From Symbiodinium kawagutii (taxonomy: Eukaryota; Sar; Dinophyceae; Suessiales; Symbiodiniaceae), in NCBI GenBank assembly GCA_009767595.1, contig VSDK01011567.1:92177-156176 (forward strand): DNA of 64,000 nucleotides, given 5' to 3'. Shown in pieces: positions 32,136-44,742 of this stretch; the stretch's first letter is position 1, and each line of letters begins with the position of its first letter. Made by a program: the position numbers and the translations under genes. The notes beneath the pieces were generated by a model. The model was not told the DNA's origin. It saw only the letters and a program-made list of their open reading frames with translations, and made no database searches.

Positions 32136-35100
32136 ATGGGCTCCCCTCCTGTAGCACTCAGGAAGAGCTCCCTGGTGAAGCTGTTGGTGGCCCTCCTGGG
32201 CCTTCGCCTCTTGGCGACCTCCTTCGTCGGCCCGGCGCCCAACTCATCAGGCCGAACGGTGGCCATGAGGGCGGAGGAGAAGGAAGGAGAAGTGCCCTGG
32301 TTGCGCAGCTCTTGGGGTTGGGCTCAACCTGAGGTGAACATGAGGATTTTCAAGATTTCATGACAGATTTCGTGACTTCAAGATTTTAGGGCGCGAAGAT
32401 TTTTGGAAGCACTCATGTACACTCAGCCAGTGTTAGATATCCAATTTTGTGTGAAGAGATGTTGACAATGATGTTCTTGCCATTTGAAACTTTCACGGAA
32501 TAATCCACTGATTGCTTACGGCAAGGGCCGAGTGGATCACATGGTTGCATCTAAATCAGTTGTATAATAGTTCAGGACAGCGATGCCCAAAGATTTGGAG
32601 TTCAAACATACGTTTTGCCGTTCAATTTGCGTGAGGTCCATTAAACAAGACAGAACATGTTTGATTATGTTTGATTGGTAAAATGCTTGGGTGCTTTTGT
32701 CAGGGTCATTTCCACCACACTCCGGCAGACACACACACACACACAAATACTCTTTGGCCGTGCACCCCTGCAATTCTTTCATGCCGTGTTTCAAGGCTGC
32801 ATGCAGAAGTTGCCAACAATAACCAGGGGCAAACGCTGGGCAAACGCATGACAGCATTCATTTGCAGTTTTTCTTGATCATCTAGAGCAGTTGGCCTTCT
32901 AAGGAGGAAGGAGGCATGCTTGACGTCCTGAAGGTCGAACAGGACATTGAGTTTCGCAGCTGCATTTTTGGTTGTTCCCCAAGTTTTAGGCAGTGTCGTT
33001 TTTATTCCAATGGGGCAAGGTCTCCCTTCAACTGGTGCTGCCCTTCAAAGGTTGTCACCCGAAGAGTACAAGATGGCTCTTGAGCAAGAGATCGAGACTC
33101 AGAGAAAGAACCTTGGCCGTAGTTCCTGGCGGTCATGCTCGAAGCGGGCTTTTGGTTGAGTTGAGTTGATCCGAAAAGGTGAACCTCACACAACCGTTGG
33201 GGTTCATCGGGGTGGTGTTACACCAAGATGAACTCTGCATGCTACTCATTGTTGTTTTTTTGGAGACCAACAGAAAAGGGTCCTGCTTTCCAAAATCCAG
33301 GCAGTCGATTTTAGAACCGCTACTGCAACCATCAAACCTTGCATTTTCTCCTGTCATTGTGTCAAGACAGCAGGTAGCGCAAGAGATCCCAGAGGAATAG
33401 GCCAGCAGGCACACGCACGCCTTCAGTCCCAAAGATGTAAACCTAGAAAATGAAAATGAGGTGGGACGCATATGGAGGCTGGATTTAAGGAATCAAATTC
33501 TATGCAGCAAAAGTTCACTTGTTGATCAATTTTGGGCTGGAACCGGTGCCGTAATTTCTGCTGGATGTTGGCCACATGTTCAATGCTTTTGGCTACCATG
33601 TGTTGGTAAGGGATGGTACAGGTATGTCCTGGGAGCATGCCATAACTGCAGTGTAAAGTGCCACTGTCAGTGCGATTGGGGTTTGTTTGTCTCCCTTGCA
33701 AAAAGTATGCCACATGTGTGTGTGTGTGTGGGTAGCCCTGCAACTAATAGTTCGCTGGCTGGTTTTAAACGTTGCTTGTTTTGAAGGTTCGTAATTTTCA
33801 ACATTTGCGCATGGTGTAAACCTAATGCAAACCCACTTTCCACACACAAGTCTGCTGGCATGGCACCAGCGGTCCACATTCCTTGGCCCCAAGGAAGTAC
33901 TACATTGGAGGCAAAGTGAACCCTAAGAACCTCGTTGTGCCATGGAGGTGCTGTGAAAACGCAGCGGTGTTGGACCTGTTTCAGCTGGTGGATGGATCTC
34001 CGAAGTGCCGCGTGGGGTTAGCATCATCCAGTTGGGATTTTGACCGTCAGAGGTGCGAAGTTCTTGCCAAGCACCACGTCATGTGACCCATGTGTCCGTG
34101 TGGCCGAGCCAGGCCCGTGGATGAGAAGCAGTTGGAGAAGGACGCCCGAAGGACCCTGAAGAAGAATGGCATCAAGGACCCTTCTGGCCAGGACGTCGAC
34201 ATGGAGCAGCTGGCTTGCGATTCAGCGGCGGCGCTCCTCACAGGTCAGTGATGTTGCCGGGAAAATGATTTAGATGGTTTATAAGAACCTCATGTGCATA
34301 CATATAGCCATGCCATGCCATGCACACAGATTTGTATGTATCATATATATATATATATACTACATGTTATGAAGATCTATGTGCATATGACTTTTTCACC
34401 AGCATGTTTTGCAGTTTAGGTGCATTCCGAAATCTCAGTTTCCCGAGTGCAGGTTGGAAAACACCTCCTCAGAATGCAAACCAAATGGAGTTGATTGGAG
34501 TTATTGGAGTTGCGAAGAAAGAAATCCGGGATATTTGGGTATATTTGGTTGATGCCAAGCTGTGAATCAGCTGCAACATTGACCAATGTGCAGGTCTTCA
34601 ACTTGTTGCATTGAGTATGCGCTGCACAGTTACAATTTTGACTGCTTTGTAACACACCATTTGTATCTAATGATAAGATTACTGTACTCCCATTAGCCCT
34701 AAGTGTGGCTGGGATGGTGTTGGAACCAACGACTTCTCACGGAAGCATTGGACGTTGCCTTAAACCTGTTCAATGCCTGAAATGGTTTTGCCGTCCTTGA
34801 TTTTAGTTACGTCCATCTTTGGATAAAAGGCAAGAAATGTCAAGAAGCAATTATGATCACTTATATAGAGAGAGAGAGATGTTGTTCTTGTGTTATTCAT
34901 GCGCTTTTCAGATACTTTCAAATGCGTGCGCGCAATTATACAAAATATGAACTCATATGGTTTGTGGATGTTTGTTGGCATTTTAAGTAGATGCAAATAT
35001 TCGTTGATGATTTCATACAAGCTGGCCCTGAGTCCGAAGCTGGCCCTGAGTCCGGACCTACCAAGGTACGAGGATAGCGAGATTGAGCTCACTTGCGTGG

Positions 35101-38100
35101 ATGAGGACGTGATGTTGGCATGGGCTGGCGGCATCCCCGGAACCAAGGTGCTCCGATTAAAAGTTCGGCGGTGGCTGTGGGATATGATGGGGTATTTTTT
35201 TGATGGTGGCTTCACCTATTTAGATTTTAAGATGGGTGAAACCTATTGAAGACTGCGATCTGATATCTTACATCATCTTACATCTGTCTATTTGTTTACA
35301 TGTTTTTTGGTGTAATTGGATGTAGTTTGTCCATCCTCAGGTTTTAATGAGAGTGTTCCGTTTTCATCGAAGCGCTCCCCTACAACTGTCGGGGTGCTGA
35401 AAGTTTCTCAGATGAGAGATTAGTCTCATCCACAGCCCCATCGGTGTCGGCGGTTCCCGCTAGGCTCCCTGGTACCTTGATGTAATCCCTGTGTGGCCCT
35501 GACCCAAGAATGTGATGCTGGGTGATGGTTAATGCAGTGGCCGGGACATTGGCCTATTCGTTCACAACATGTTTCCCACATGTTCCCCACATGTTCATTC
35601 AATGGTATGCTTCAACATGTTCCCCATATGTCCCATGTTACGCTTAATGCTTTTGTTCTTGATCAATGAGTCCATGTAGCCGTAACAGGCCGTAACAGCT
35701 CCGCAGTATGCCGTGGTGACAGCATGGATCCTACATGGTCCATGGTGAATCGAGTCAGCTGTAGCTTCCAAGGTGGGATACATCATCGAGAGGAAGCCAG
35801 CAGGTGGAATGGGTTGAGCGCTGGAGTCTCTTCCCAAGGGTGATTAGCAAGAGAAAGTCGGTGTAACTTCAAGATGGACCAATAAATTGAAATGGTTGGA
35901 AAGAATTGGAAAGATGCGATTGGTTAATGGCAAAAATCGACAAGCAACCGGGAACCCTCAAGAGTGCAGCTGGAAGACGGTAGTTCTGCAACTTGTTGGG
36001 ATGGAGCCAAGTAGCTGTTCAGCAGAGAGCAAGGGAGCTACCAAAAAGTTTTCCCCACACACACTCCCATGCGCACGCAAGTTGCAGTGATCATGGATGA
36101 TCATGGTCTTGGATTTTTTACAAGCAGAAGAATACAGAAGATGCTACACACACAATGCCATCAGACACTTGTTTTTGCCGACGGGGAAAGTACCGCCGGC
36201 CACATGGGCTTCAATTCCAGTTCATTCAGTGTAAACAGCATTCCGTTCATTGTTTTGGTACTAGACCTGGCAATCGACTTGAGCCATGAGATTGCGAAGT
36301 CTTGCAGGGCATGCCAAGCTGTTCCCTGCGTCCACAAGGCAGCACCAACTATGAGGAGATCGCCACCTATGACAACATGCAGAACCCCCAGTTGCTGGCT
36401 AAGCCATACAGTGGCCACGAGTATTCCTACACCGACTCCATGGTTCCACCAGGTATCCAGGGGCCGCCAACCGTGGGGCCAACCGAGTGACAAATGGCGA
36501 AGACTAGCTGATGAGCAGTGTGGGATGAATATGGTCGTGGAATATTGTGAGTTCAGGTTGATTGGTCATGATTGGTTTGTTATTTTTCTTTAGGTTTCCC
36601 GCGTGCTCCACAGGTGCACCCGGAAACCAACATCCTCTTCAGATTGGGATTCACCGGTACGAATCTCCACCTGGAGCGGTGGCAGGTGTATACCGCTCGT
36701 TGGCATGGAGATTTCTGTATGGCCATGAACTCTTCGACCATGTTAATCATTCTCTCGCTCTCAACTGGGATGATTGTCCAGGCATTTTGCTTGGTGATGT
36801 TGGTTGATCCCAGGGACTGCTATGCGGGCTATGCGAACCTATGGACAGCCCAGCTACCTGAACCCATCAGATCCATGGTTTGGAGCTACCCCGGGCTACC
36901 CTCCCCTTGGGCTACCCTCCCCTTGGGCTACCCTCCCCTTGTTACCCTTGGCTCCAGGCAAGTACGACTACCGCCTGTTGTGTCGATCCCGTGATGGAGG
37001 CATTACCGTGCCTAGACGTCGCTATGCAGGGTGGGTTGCATTGATTTGGTGGGCTGATTGACATGTTTGAAAGGGGGCTGTAGTGGATGGCAATAGGGAT
37101 TGAAAACCAACAGTGGTGGTTGAACTATGTTGAACTATTTGTTGGTGGTTTGATTGTTTTTCTATTTTCGCCTAGTATTTGGAATAGTGACCAGGCATGC
37201 TATGGCTTGTTTTTATGGCTACCCTTTGGTAAACGATCCCCTGGAAATGGATCATCCACCCTTTTTAACAGGAAACCCTGGGAAATCAGCTATTGATATG
37301 GCGGATTTTCCATTGCCAGGCTAGCTTACCAGGGGGCATCACCCTGTTTAGTTGAAATGACTTTTGCAGCTGATGCTGTGGAAACCTTTGAATATCAGAT
37401 TCAGATCTTTTTTTGGAGCACATCAGATTGGAGAGCAAATAAGATTAAATGATAGGATTTGGACTCATGCTCATTTGGGTTTGCACTCCTCCATGCATTG
37501 GGTGCTCAATAAATGTGCTGTTTTTCATTTGCAATAGAACTTGTTGATTGGTGTTGGCTGGATTTGTTTCGTGGAGGTTGTATATTGCCTAGGCATTGAT
37601 CGACTATTGGTGGGTAAGACAAATCTGGCTAGATCTAAGCCAACCCAAACCACACCAGACTACACCAGACCAAATCAGACCAGACCAAAGACGGATGAGC
37701 AGCCAAAAAGGATCATGAAGGTTTAGTGCATGTCCTCTCCCCATATCATGCGTTGGCTTTTGATCACATTCCATTTGGGACTCATGCGTTTGAAGCAACA
37801 ATTGCCATCATTGCCATCAGCCTTTGACGCTATCAAGGCTCACAGACATGTGGTCACCATTGGGCCGGAGGAAACCCTTGCAGAGGACTCGCAACATTCA
37901 GCCATGTTGGGGCCCCATGTTATCACAAGTCTTGGCCAGTGGTAGGTCAACATTGGTAAACCCACCTTCCATTTTTCAGTTGAAGAATGTTGGATATTTA
38001 CATGCATTTATCATCACATATGGCGGCTTGATTGTACAACTCCAACAACTTGATCCCTACAACCTCCAATCTCACCATCCAAATGTTCTCCGTCAAAATC

Positions 38101-39614
38101 CATCAAATGGTGGTTTCTCAAAATAGGGCTACCCCCCAAATCATCTATTCTTACCCATGTTTATAGATTTCGGGGGGGCCCTGTTTTAAGAAACCCCAAA
38201 ACATGTCAGGTTACCGCTACAACAACTTGATCTCTCATGGATGTCAGATCTGGAGGCCCCATGACCTCTCTTTGCTCGCTCAGGTCGTTGACCAGAAGGA
38301 CATCATTGTGGCGGAGCCTGCCGGATTGGACCTGAAGTTTCTCGCATTGCGGTGTGTTTTGGTGGTTTGATTGACATGTCTTGTGGGTATGAGAATGGTT
38401 TAAGGCTAGGGGCTTATAACCAACCATGATGCTTATAGTACTATAGTTGATTAAGGGGGGATATCCGACGAAAAACCGCAGTTTCCAATTAAAATGCTAC
38501 CCCACTTATGATACACTCCTATGGTTTATCAATCCGGGTAAACATTTTACAACCAACATCACAAGAGTACACATGTGTGCACCCTGAATTTGGTTTCCTG
38601 TCATGAACATGGTCGTTTCTGACTGCTTGGTGGCATCCCGCGGCATCCCGCCGCATCCCCAATGTGCGGATAGACTGTATTTTGTTTCTTTCGCATAGAT
38701 TCAAGAGACCCAGCACCCTTTGTGGGTGGTTTAGAAATAGGACCCTACCATACACATTCATACCAGGCAGGGCCCACAGAGAAGGTCATGCCAAATACGG
38801 CTCAAACAGGCACGGCCCACAGAGGAGGACATGGAAATTTTCCATCGGAGCAGTCCCAGAATTTCAGGATATTGGCCAATCATGACCGACCAATGGTCAC
38901 TAAATGTCACCAATAGCCGCAATTGAAACAATCAGCTAAACATTTACAAGGCAAACAAGTTGATTAACGACCAATAGTGATTGCATAATTTTGAAGAAAC
39001 GTGGCAAATAAGAGTAGCAACAATACTTGCAGCAGGAAGCGTTTTAAGCAACATGTTAATAATAAAGTAGCCCATAATTACAAAATTTCATGGTAATGGT
39101 TTGGGACCTGGATGGCGATGGAGAGAGAGGTTTGGGATATGGAATCATGATGGTCAATCCTGGATATCCTGGGCGATAATGTTTAATATTGTCCAATATT
39201 GCTTCATTATCTTTCTTCGATAATATCTTTGTATGCAATAGGGCTTGATATCAGCAAAGGTCACCACAATCCATCATAATATAATGGTCAACCTATGTTG
39301 ATATCAGCCGGGTTCATGACCTTCGTGTTTTTGTTAAGCAATCCTTGGTGTCAAATTGGCTATGGGTCAATATTAATCAACCAACTATAGTTCAACTAAT
39401 GGGGGATGATAACCAACAAACTCTAGGGAAACTAATGGTTAATGATGGGGAACCAGGGGTACGGGGTTTTGACCCACAGCCATATCAGTAACACAGGCTC
39501 AAGGTAGCCACGCTTGTTTGACAGCACCCGAGGTTTGCATTCGTCTTGCTGGGTGCTGCCGTGATCTTCAGCGGGGCCTACGGCTTCTTGCTGGACCCCG
39601 GAGCCCAGCCTTAG
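32136..39614 (+). CDS. Plastid-targeted membrane protein, unknown family
   Basis: Exon 1 (32136-32333) encodes MGSPPVALRKSSLVKLLV, a hydrophobic segment, then SFVGPAP: a signal sequence followed by an FVxP motif, the pattern that routes proteins through the secretory system to the dinoflagellate plastid. Further exons are about 32994-33131, 33894-33947, 34113-34243 (PVDEKQLEKDARRTLKKNG), 35022-35147, 36308-36452, 36594-36656, 36814-36990, 37821-37928, 38210-38351 and 39533-39614. The last six join in phase exactly; 34243 to 35022 does not, so one exon is missing there. The C-terminus, FAFVLLGAAVIFSGAYGFLL, forms one membrane helix just before the stop TAG 39612-39614. The exon 1 junction seems to use GA. 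I infer a thylakoid or plastid-envelope protein anchored at its C-terminus; no family is recognised. Confidence 0.65.
36893..36940 (+). repeat. Three tandem 16-bp units inside a coding exon
   Basis: GGGCTACCCTCCCCTT is repeated three times without change. Because 16 is not a multiple of 3, each unit is read in a different frame (GYPPL, GLPSP, then WATLPL). The three together add exactly 16 codons and keep the frame. Confidence 0.85.
38108..38196. repeat. Family B inverted-repeat element (copy B4)
   Basis: The ends are GGTGGTTTCTCAAAATAGGG and CCCTGTTTTAAGAAACC. Confidence 0.75.
39358..39481. repeat. Family A inverted-repeat element (copy A6)
   Basis: The ends are GGCTATGGGTCAATATTAAT and GGTTTTGACCCACAGCC. 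The flanks AATT and ATAT do not match. A 41-bp repeat begins directly at its right edge. Confidence 0.8.
39482..39522 (+). repeat. 41-bp repeat, copy 1
   Basis: It matches 41444-41484 with one mismatch (CACG versus CACT). It lies ten bases upstream of the last exon of the plastid-protein gene and directly follows family A copy A6. Confidence 0.85.
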
Positions 39615-41196
39615 GACAGACTGGGCAGGTGATCCATGTGGGCCCTAACTTGTTGGACGATGTGTGCGTGTGTGAGTTGATGATAAGTGAAGGTTGTATG
39701 CCATGGTTAATCGTCAAGAATCCATTGGTTAGCATGACATATCATCAACCATCACAGCTGAAGGTTGTATGATGTTTGTATCCTGTTTCTTCTTGTTAGG
39801 TTGATGTTCCTGGTGTCGTTGTTGCTGGTGTGGCCGTGCCTGCGAAGTTTTGACTAAGAACCAATCAGGAAATGAGGGCAGATGAATTATGAGATTTGAT
39901 TCAGGGAGCACCCAAATCTGTTGATTATCATGGCCATTTTGTGCGGAATGCTCATGACGGCTCATGACACACAAGCTGTAAACATGGTGATTGTACTCTC
40001 CCATAGTATTGAAGGTTGGCTGGCCATATGGAACAAGAAAATATAACTCAAAAGAATGGCGAATTATTACCAGTTTGAGGCACGCACTTGGGAATATACC
40101 CATGCCTGCTGGTGCAGCAAGCGTTTGGTTGATCTCAGTAGGCTGTTTTGCTGCCGCGTCCAGTGAGAATTCCGAAAAACCTTTGTGGGCATGGGGCCCC
40201 ATGGAGCGGCTCCCATTTTCTTTTGGCTAGGCCATCAGCAATGTTTAGTATAGCTTGATGGTTGGGCAAATGCGCTGTACCACTGCGAAGTAATCGACCA
40301 TAGGTCTCCACCTCTACCACCCACGGGCATGCCATGACCATAGAGCCCTAAATGTGGGCACTGCGTTGGGCAAACCCTTCGGCCGCCCTAGGAAAAATAG
40401 AGCCCTGAATCCCGCCCCCCGCCCAGACATTCCAGAAGCCATTGTGCTACAAAGTTGGATTTGGGGTGCGGTGCGCGGCGGTGCGCTTGCTTCGGTTGCC
40501 CACAATTTTTTCCACATACCAGAGTCGCGCCCCCAAGCATGGACAGAATGGGGCGGTGGCTGATGACCTGCACTGGATACCTCGGCTTTGGGAAACACCC
40601 ACTTTTTAGTTCCTCAAAATAGGGACCTCCTAAAATGGTTGAATGATGAATGACGGATGAATTGGGAGGTCCCTAATTTTGAGACCCACTTACTTGATCT
40701 TAAGTGCTTTTTGTGTTTTCTTCACCCAAACTTGGAAGGAGACCGAGGCCGAAGTCAGGACTACAGTATATTCTTTCAGCTTTCGGCACGAAAAATCATT
40801 GCCCAATAGGATGACCATTTGAGACCCACTGCAGCTGCAGTGGAACGTCTGATTTTCACTCGACCATTTTCTCAGCCAGCGATGCTAAAAAGACAGGCGG
40901 ACAGACTTGCAAGAGCGCCGCCCACACAGACATTTTAGTTGTTGCCCTTTCGCGTGACCACATAATTCCAGCATATGTGAGTGCATCCATGTGTATACCG
41001 GGGGCCAGCATTTGACCATCCAATTAGATTAATCGTCACTTGATGGGCAAGACATTAGAATCTGAGGCACCAGCATGTAAATATCAAAGAATGCTTGCCG
41101 GATCACAGTGTGTTCTTGACGGAACCGGCAGCTACTTGGAGTCAGCTGTGACAACCACTGACTCCGTTGAATCCTGGAAAACAGGGAATCAAAGAG
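39615..41196. other. Intergenic stretch, no gene recognised
   Basis: It holds family B copy B5 and a GC-rich patch near 40360-40460 with open frames on both strands but no matching splice sites. The end, GGAAAACAG (to about 41184), precedes the next ATG by 12 bases. Confidence 0.45.
40605..40692. repeat. Family B inverted-repeat element (copy B5)
   Basis: The ends are AGTTCCTCAAAATAGGGAC and GTCCCTAATTTTGAGACCC, a diverged copy. Confidence 0.65.
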
Positions 41197-44100
41197 ATGA
41201 ATGAGCTAACTTTTGACATCGACATGTTGGGGTTCCATTTTTGTAATCATGTTTTATCATTTTTCATCATTCAAAATCATGTCTGTTCGTCCAATTGCCC
41301 CAGTGCACTCACTGCTGCACTACTACTTTTTCAGGGTCAATCATGTGGCACTCAGGCTGCAACACCTTGGTCCTGGGAGAGTTGGTTTTGTGACGCTTGG
41401 CCGGGCATCAATTCGTGTGAGACGACAACCACCGGGTAAAGAAATATCAGTAACACAGGCTCAAGGTAGCCACTCTTGTTTGACGAAGACTTTAGAAATG
41501 AAAGGATTTCCTTTGGCACCACAAGAGCCGCGAAAACTTCATTTAGCGCTGTGTTCCATTCGTGGTGTGGTGACATTCAGGCATGAACACAAAGGATCTT
41601 GATGCACCCTTGAGCTTGACTCTTCAATCATAGCCATGCCCACACTTCAAAAGCAATGACGTGTGGAAACTGTTTGCCATGATTGTCGTGCCGGAAGCAT
41701 TTTCAGTAAGTCCACTCCATGCGATCACGTCACCAGACCAAGTCCTACATGTTGCGGACACCTCAGGCGTGCCCAAGTACCAAGAGTCTGGACACTTTCT
41801 GGCGTGGGTTCAGGTGGGCGATCCGAGTAGAAGCTCGCGGGCAGAAGCCTTCCGTGCTGACAAGCCACCGTTCCACATGGAATGGAAAGCCAATTGGCAG
41901 CTGAAATCCAGTTGTAGCGACCTGAACATGGCTATGGCTCATGAGGGCTCTAGTTCATGGGGATAGGGAAGGTTCGCATCATTGGTAAGCCAATGTAAGC
42001 CAGGAAGCCAACACTTCGATTGCAACTCCTTTTCACCCCCAGGATGCCAGCTTTTACAGTCCCGCAGCCTCTCTGTAGAGCTGTTTGCCTCACTTGGCTT
42101 GGGAAATCCATGTTGGTGAACCACCGGCACTCCACCAATCTCCATTCTGCTCCTGCAGGTTCCTGGCAAGGTGGAGGGAGAGAAAACGAGCCTGGGCGCT
42201 GATTGACAGACTGTTTATCGGCGTGTGATGGCGACGCAAGGTAGAACCACTCGTAGGAAGCCATATGTCGCAGATGATGTAGCTTAGCATGTGGCCAATG
42301 ATATCGTTTTTCTGGACGTCAAGGCCACTGGCCATGCTATGACATGCTATGACTATATTTCCAATATTTCCACGTCTACTTCATACCCAGCCCTTATCCC
42401 GAACTAATCTTATGAGGGAGTTGCAGTTGTCAGGAGGTGTTAGCAGCGAAGATTCCAAGATTGCGGTCAGCATGGTCAGCCATTGGTTTCAGCACTGATC
42501 AGCCACATTGGTAGTTCCAATCCTTTTCTCGGCCCTTTCGCTCCAACATGGAAACTTCAACTCATGCGGGTGATCTCCAGAGGGTAAAAGACAAAGCCAT
42601 TAGCTCTGGGTGTAACAATGGGGGCATCCTCAGAGAGGTGTGCTTCTTTTCGAAAGTCAGAATATGCTGTGGTGATTGCTTGGGGCTATCAGCCCCTTAC
42701 GGACAAACCCAGCAGAAGTAACTGGTGGTTTCTCAAAATAGGGGACCCCCCAAATCATCCTATATAAACCATTTGTAGTAATAAACCATCCATTTTGTTG
42801 GATTCCCCATGGCTTGACAAACCACCAACAAAGCCTTGCCAGACTTTGCCTGGACCTGTGGCAGCGAGGAACGTTTACTACGAGCTATGCCCACCTTCTG
42901 AACAAGGGGAGGGGTCAGGGTCTCAGATTTCACAGGTCACCGCGCTATGCCTCGCAGCAGTTGGCTAAGAAATTGAGCTTTTGTTTTTTTAAAAACACTC
43001 TCCAAGATAAAAACACTCTCCAACATATATATCAATATATATCAATATATTATATTCCAATAGGTTTTGAACTTCCCCTTCTTACAAAAGGAGGACTTCC
43101 TGTTACTGTTTCGTTGCCCTTCCCCTACTCTTTTTGTTGAATCTTCAAGATCTGGGATCCGACCAGGTGATCCGTGTTTGTGGGTACAATTTTTGGCCAA
43201 CCATGTCATTGGAACATTTGAATTTGGGCACATGTTTAAGCACCTTCAATTGCCATGGTGGTACCCCTGTGGCATTTGAGATGCTTTTGGGGTACCACTA
43301 GCTCTTTGTGACCCACTTTGATCATCTTTGATCCCTATGGCATCTATGGCTCCTGAAAGGGTCGATCAGAATCGATGAGATTTTGGACTCGGTAGCAGCA
43401 TTTGCAGATCAGTCAAGGCGCCTTTTGGGCAATGGGTTGAAAGAAGCAAGCTGCCCAAGCCTGAAATTGGCTGAATTTGTTGGCGGCTTTCTAGGTTTAT
43501 GGCCCTTTGCAGCCAGCACAATTTCAGTTCTCAAAGTGAGATCGCGCCTCCAGCTATGTCCCTGGTACACATCTGTATCCACACATTCACTCCGCTCTAT
43601 CCCTGAGGCTGTTGGCAGCAGCTTTTTTGGGACAGCTCCCGTAGCAACTCTGATTTTGCCCCGGGAGCTGCCCAGTAGGTCGCCTAGACAACTCCCTCAG
43701 GCTGATCCTAGGTCCGGAGACCCCATCTCTATCCATCTTTGAGATTCAAATGACAAGGCAGCCATGTCTTAAAGGCAAATCTGTTGGGCTGATGCCGCAA
43801 GAATCCTCAAGCATCTAAGTTAGATTCCTCATAGGCATATTTTCCCCTGGTTGTGTGATGTTCGCTAACGTTATTCAGCACACGTCATGAATAGGTACCT
43901 TTCCCACCAAGACCCACCAAAACTGCGTAACTGTAGGGAGAAGCTATGTACACACTCATTGCTATCAAGAATTGAACCCCACTCATTCTAAGGCCACAAG
44001 GACTTTACCCATATTTCATGGTTCCAAGTGCTGGTTGCTTGCCTCATTAACTGGTTTACCGATTCCCCCATCCATTTGGTTGGGGGCTCTCTCATCAGAA

Positions 44101-44701
44101 GCATGCGCCAACTTCTTGTGCTTCAAGGGCAGGGCTCAACCATATCTGGCTCAGGCAGAAATGGAACCGCTTGAATGACGAAGGTGCAGTTTTCAAGGGA
44201 ATGACTCAGCAACTTGGCTCTAACAGTTGAACGAGTTGGCTGACCATGAGATCTAGGCCAGGGAACACGCTCAGGTGGTGAAAGTTGACATCTCGAGACA
44301 TGTGGCATTCTAAAGAAGAAGGCCCGTTCAGATTACACATTATGGATAAGATGTACGATGTTATACGATAGTACATGATATTTATTTGTGTGTTTGTGGA
44401 TGCTTCGGCCTGACAGCCTGGGGTGCCGACACGGGGGATTCATTGGTGTGACTCATATGTTTATCGATGGATGGGATTGTTGACGCCGATTTGGAGGCGT
44501 GGAGGCCGTTTGACAATGGTAGTTGTTCATGATCCCGGCTCCTACGTCATAGACGTTACCCGTGTTATCCCAACTCTTCTTGTTCTTGTCATTGTTGCTT
44601 CTCTTGTTATTGACTTTTTTAAACCACTATCAATAATGTCTATCAATCACTGTGATTAATTAATCATCATTACCCTCGATAAACCATTGACGACAATCTG
44701 G

Positions 44702-44742
<41 letters not shown>

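Noticed and set aside
40354-40563. GC-rich open frame between two genes
   Set aside because: It has no ATG start and no acceptor or donor at sensible positions, and a frame of similar length lies on the other strand.
43925-43990. Possible tRNA on the minus strand (GGGGTTCAATTC-like T arm)
   Set aside because: I could not find a matching acceptor stem, D arm or anticodon stem around it.
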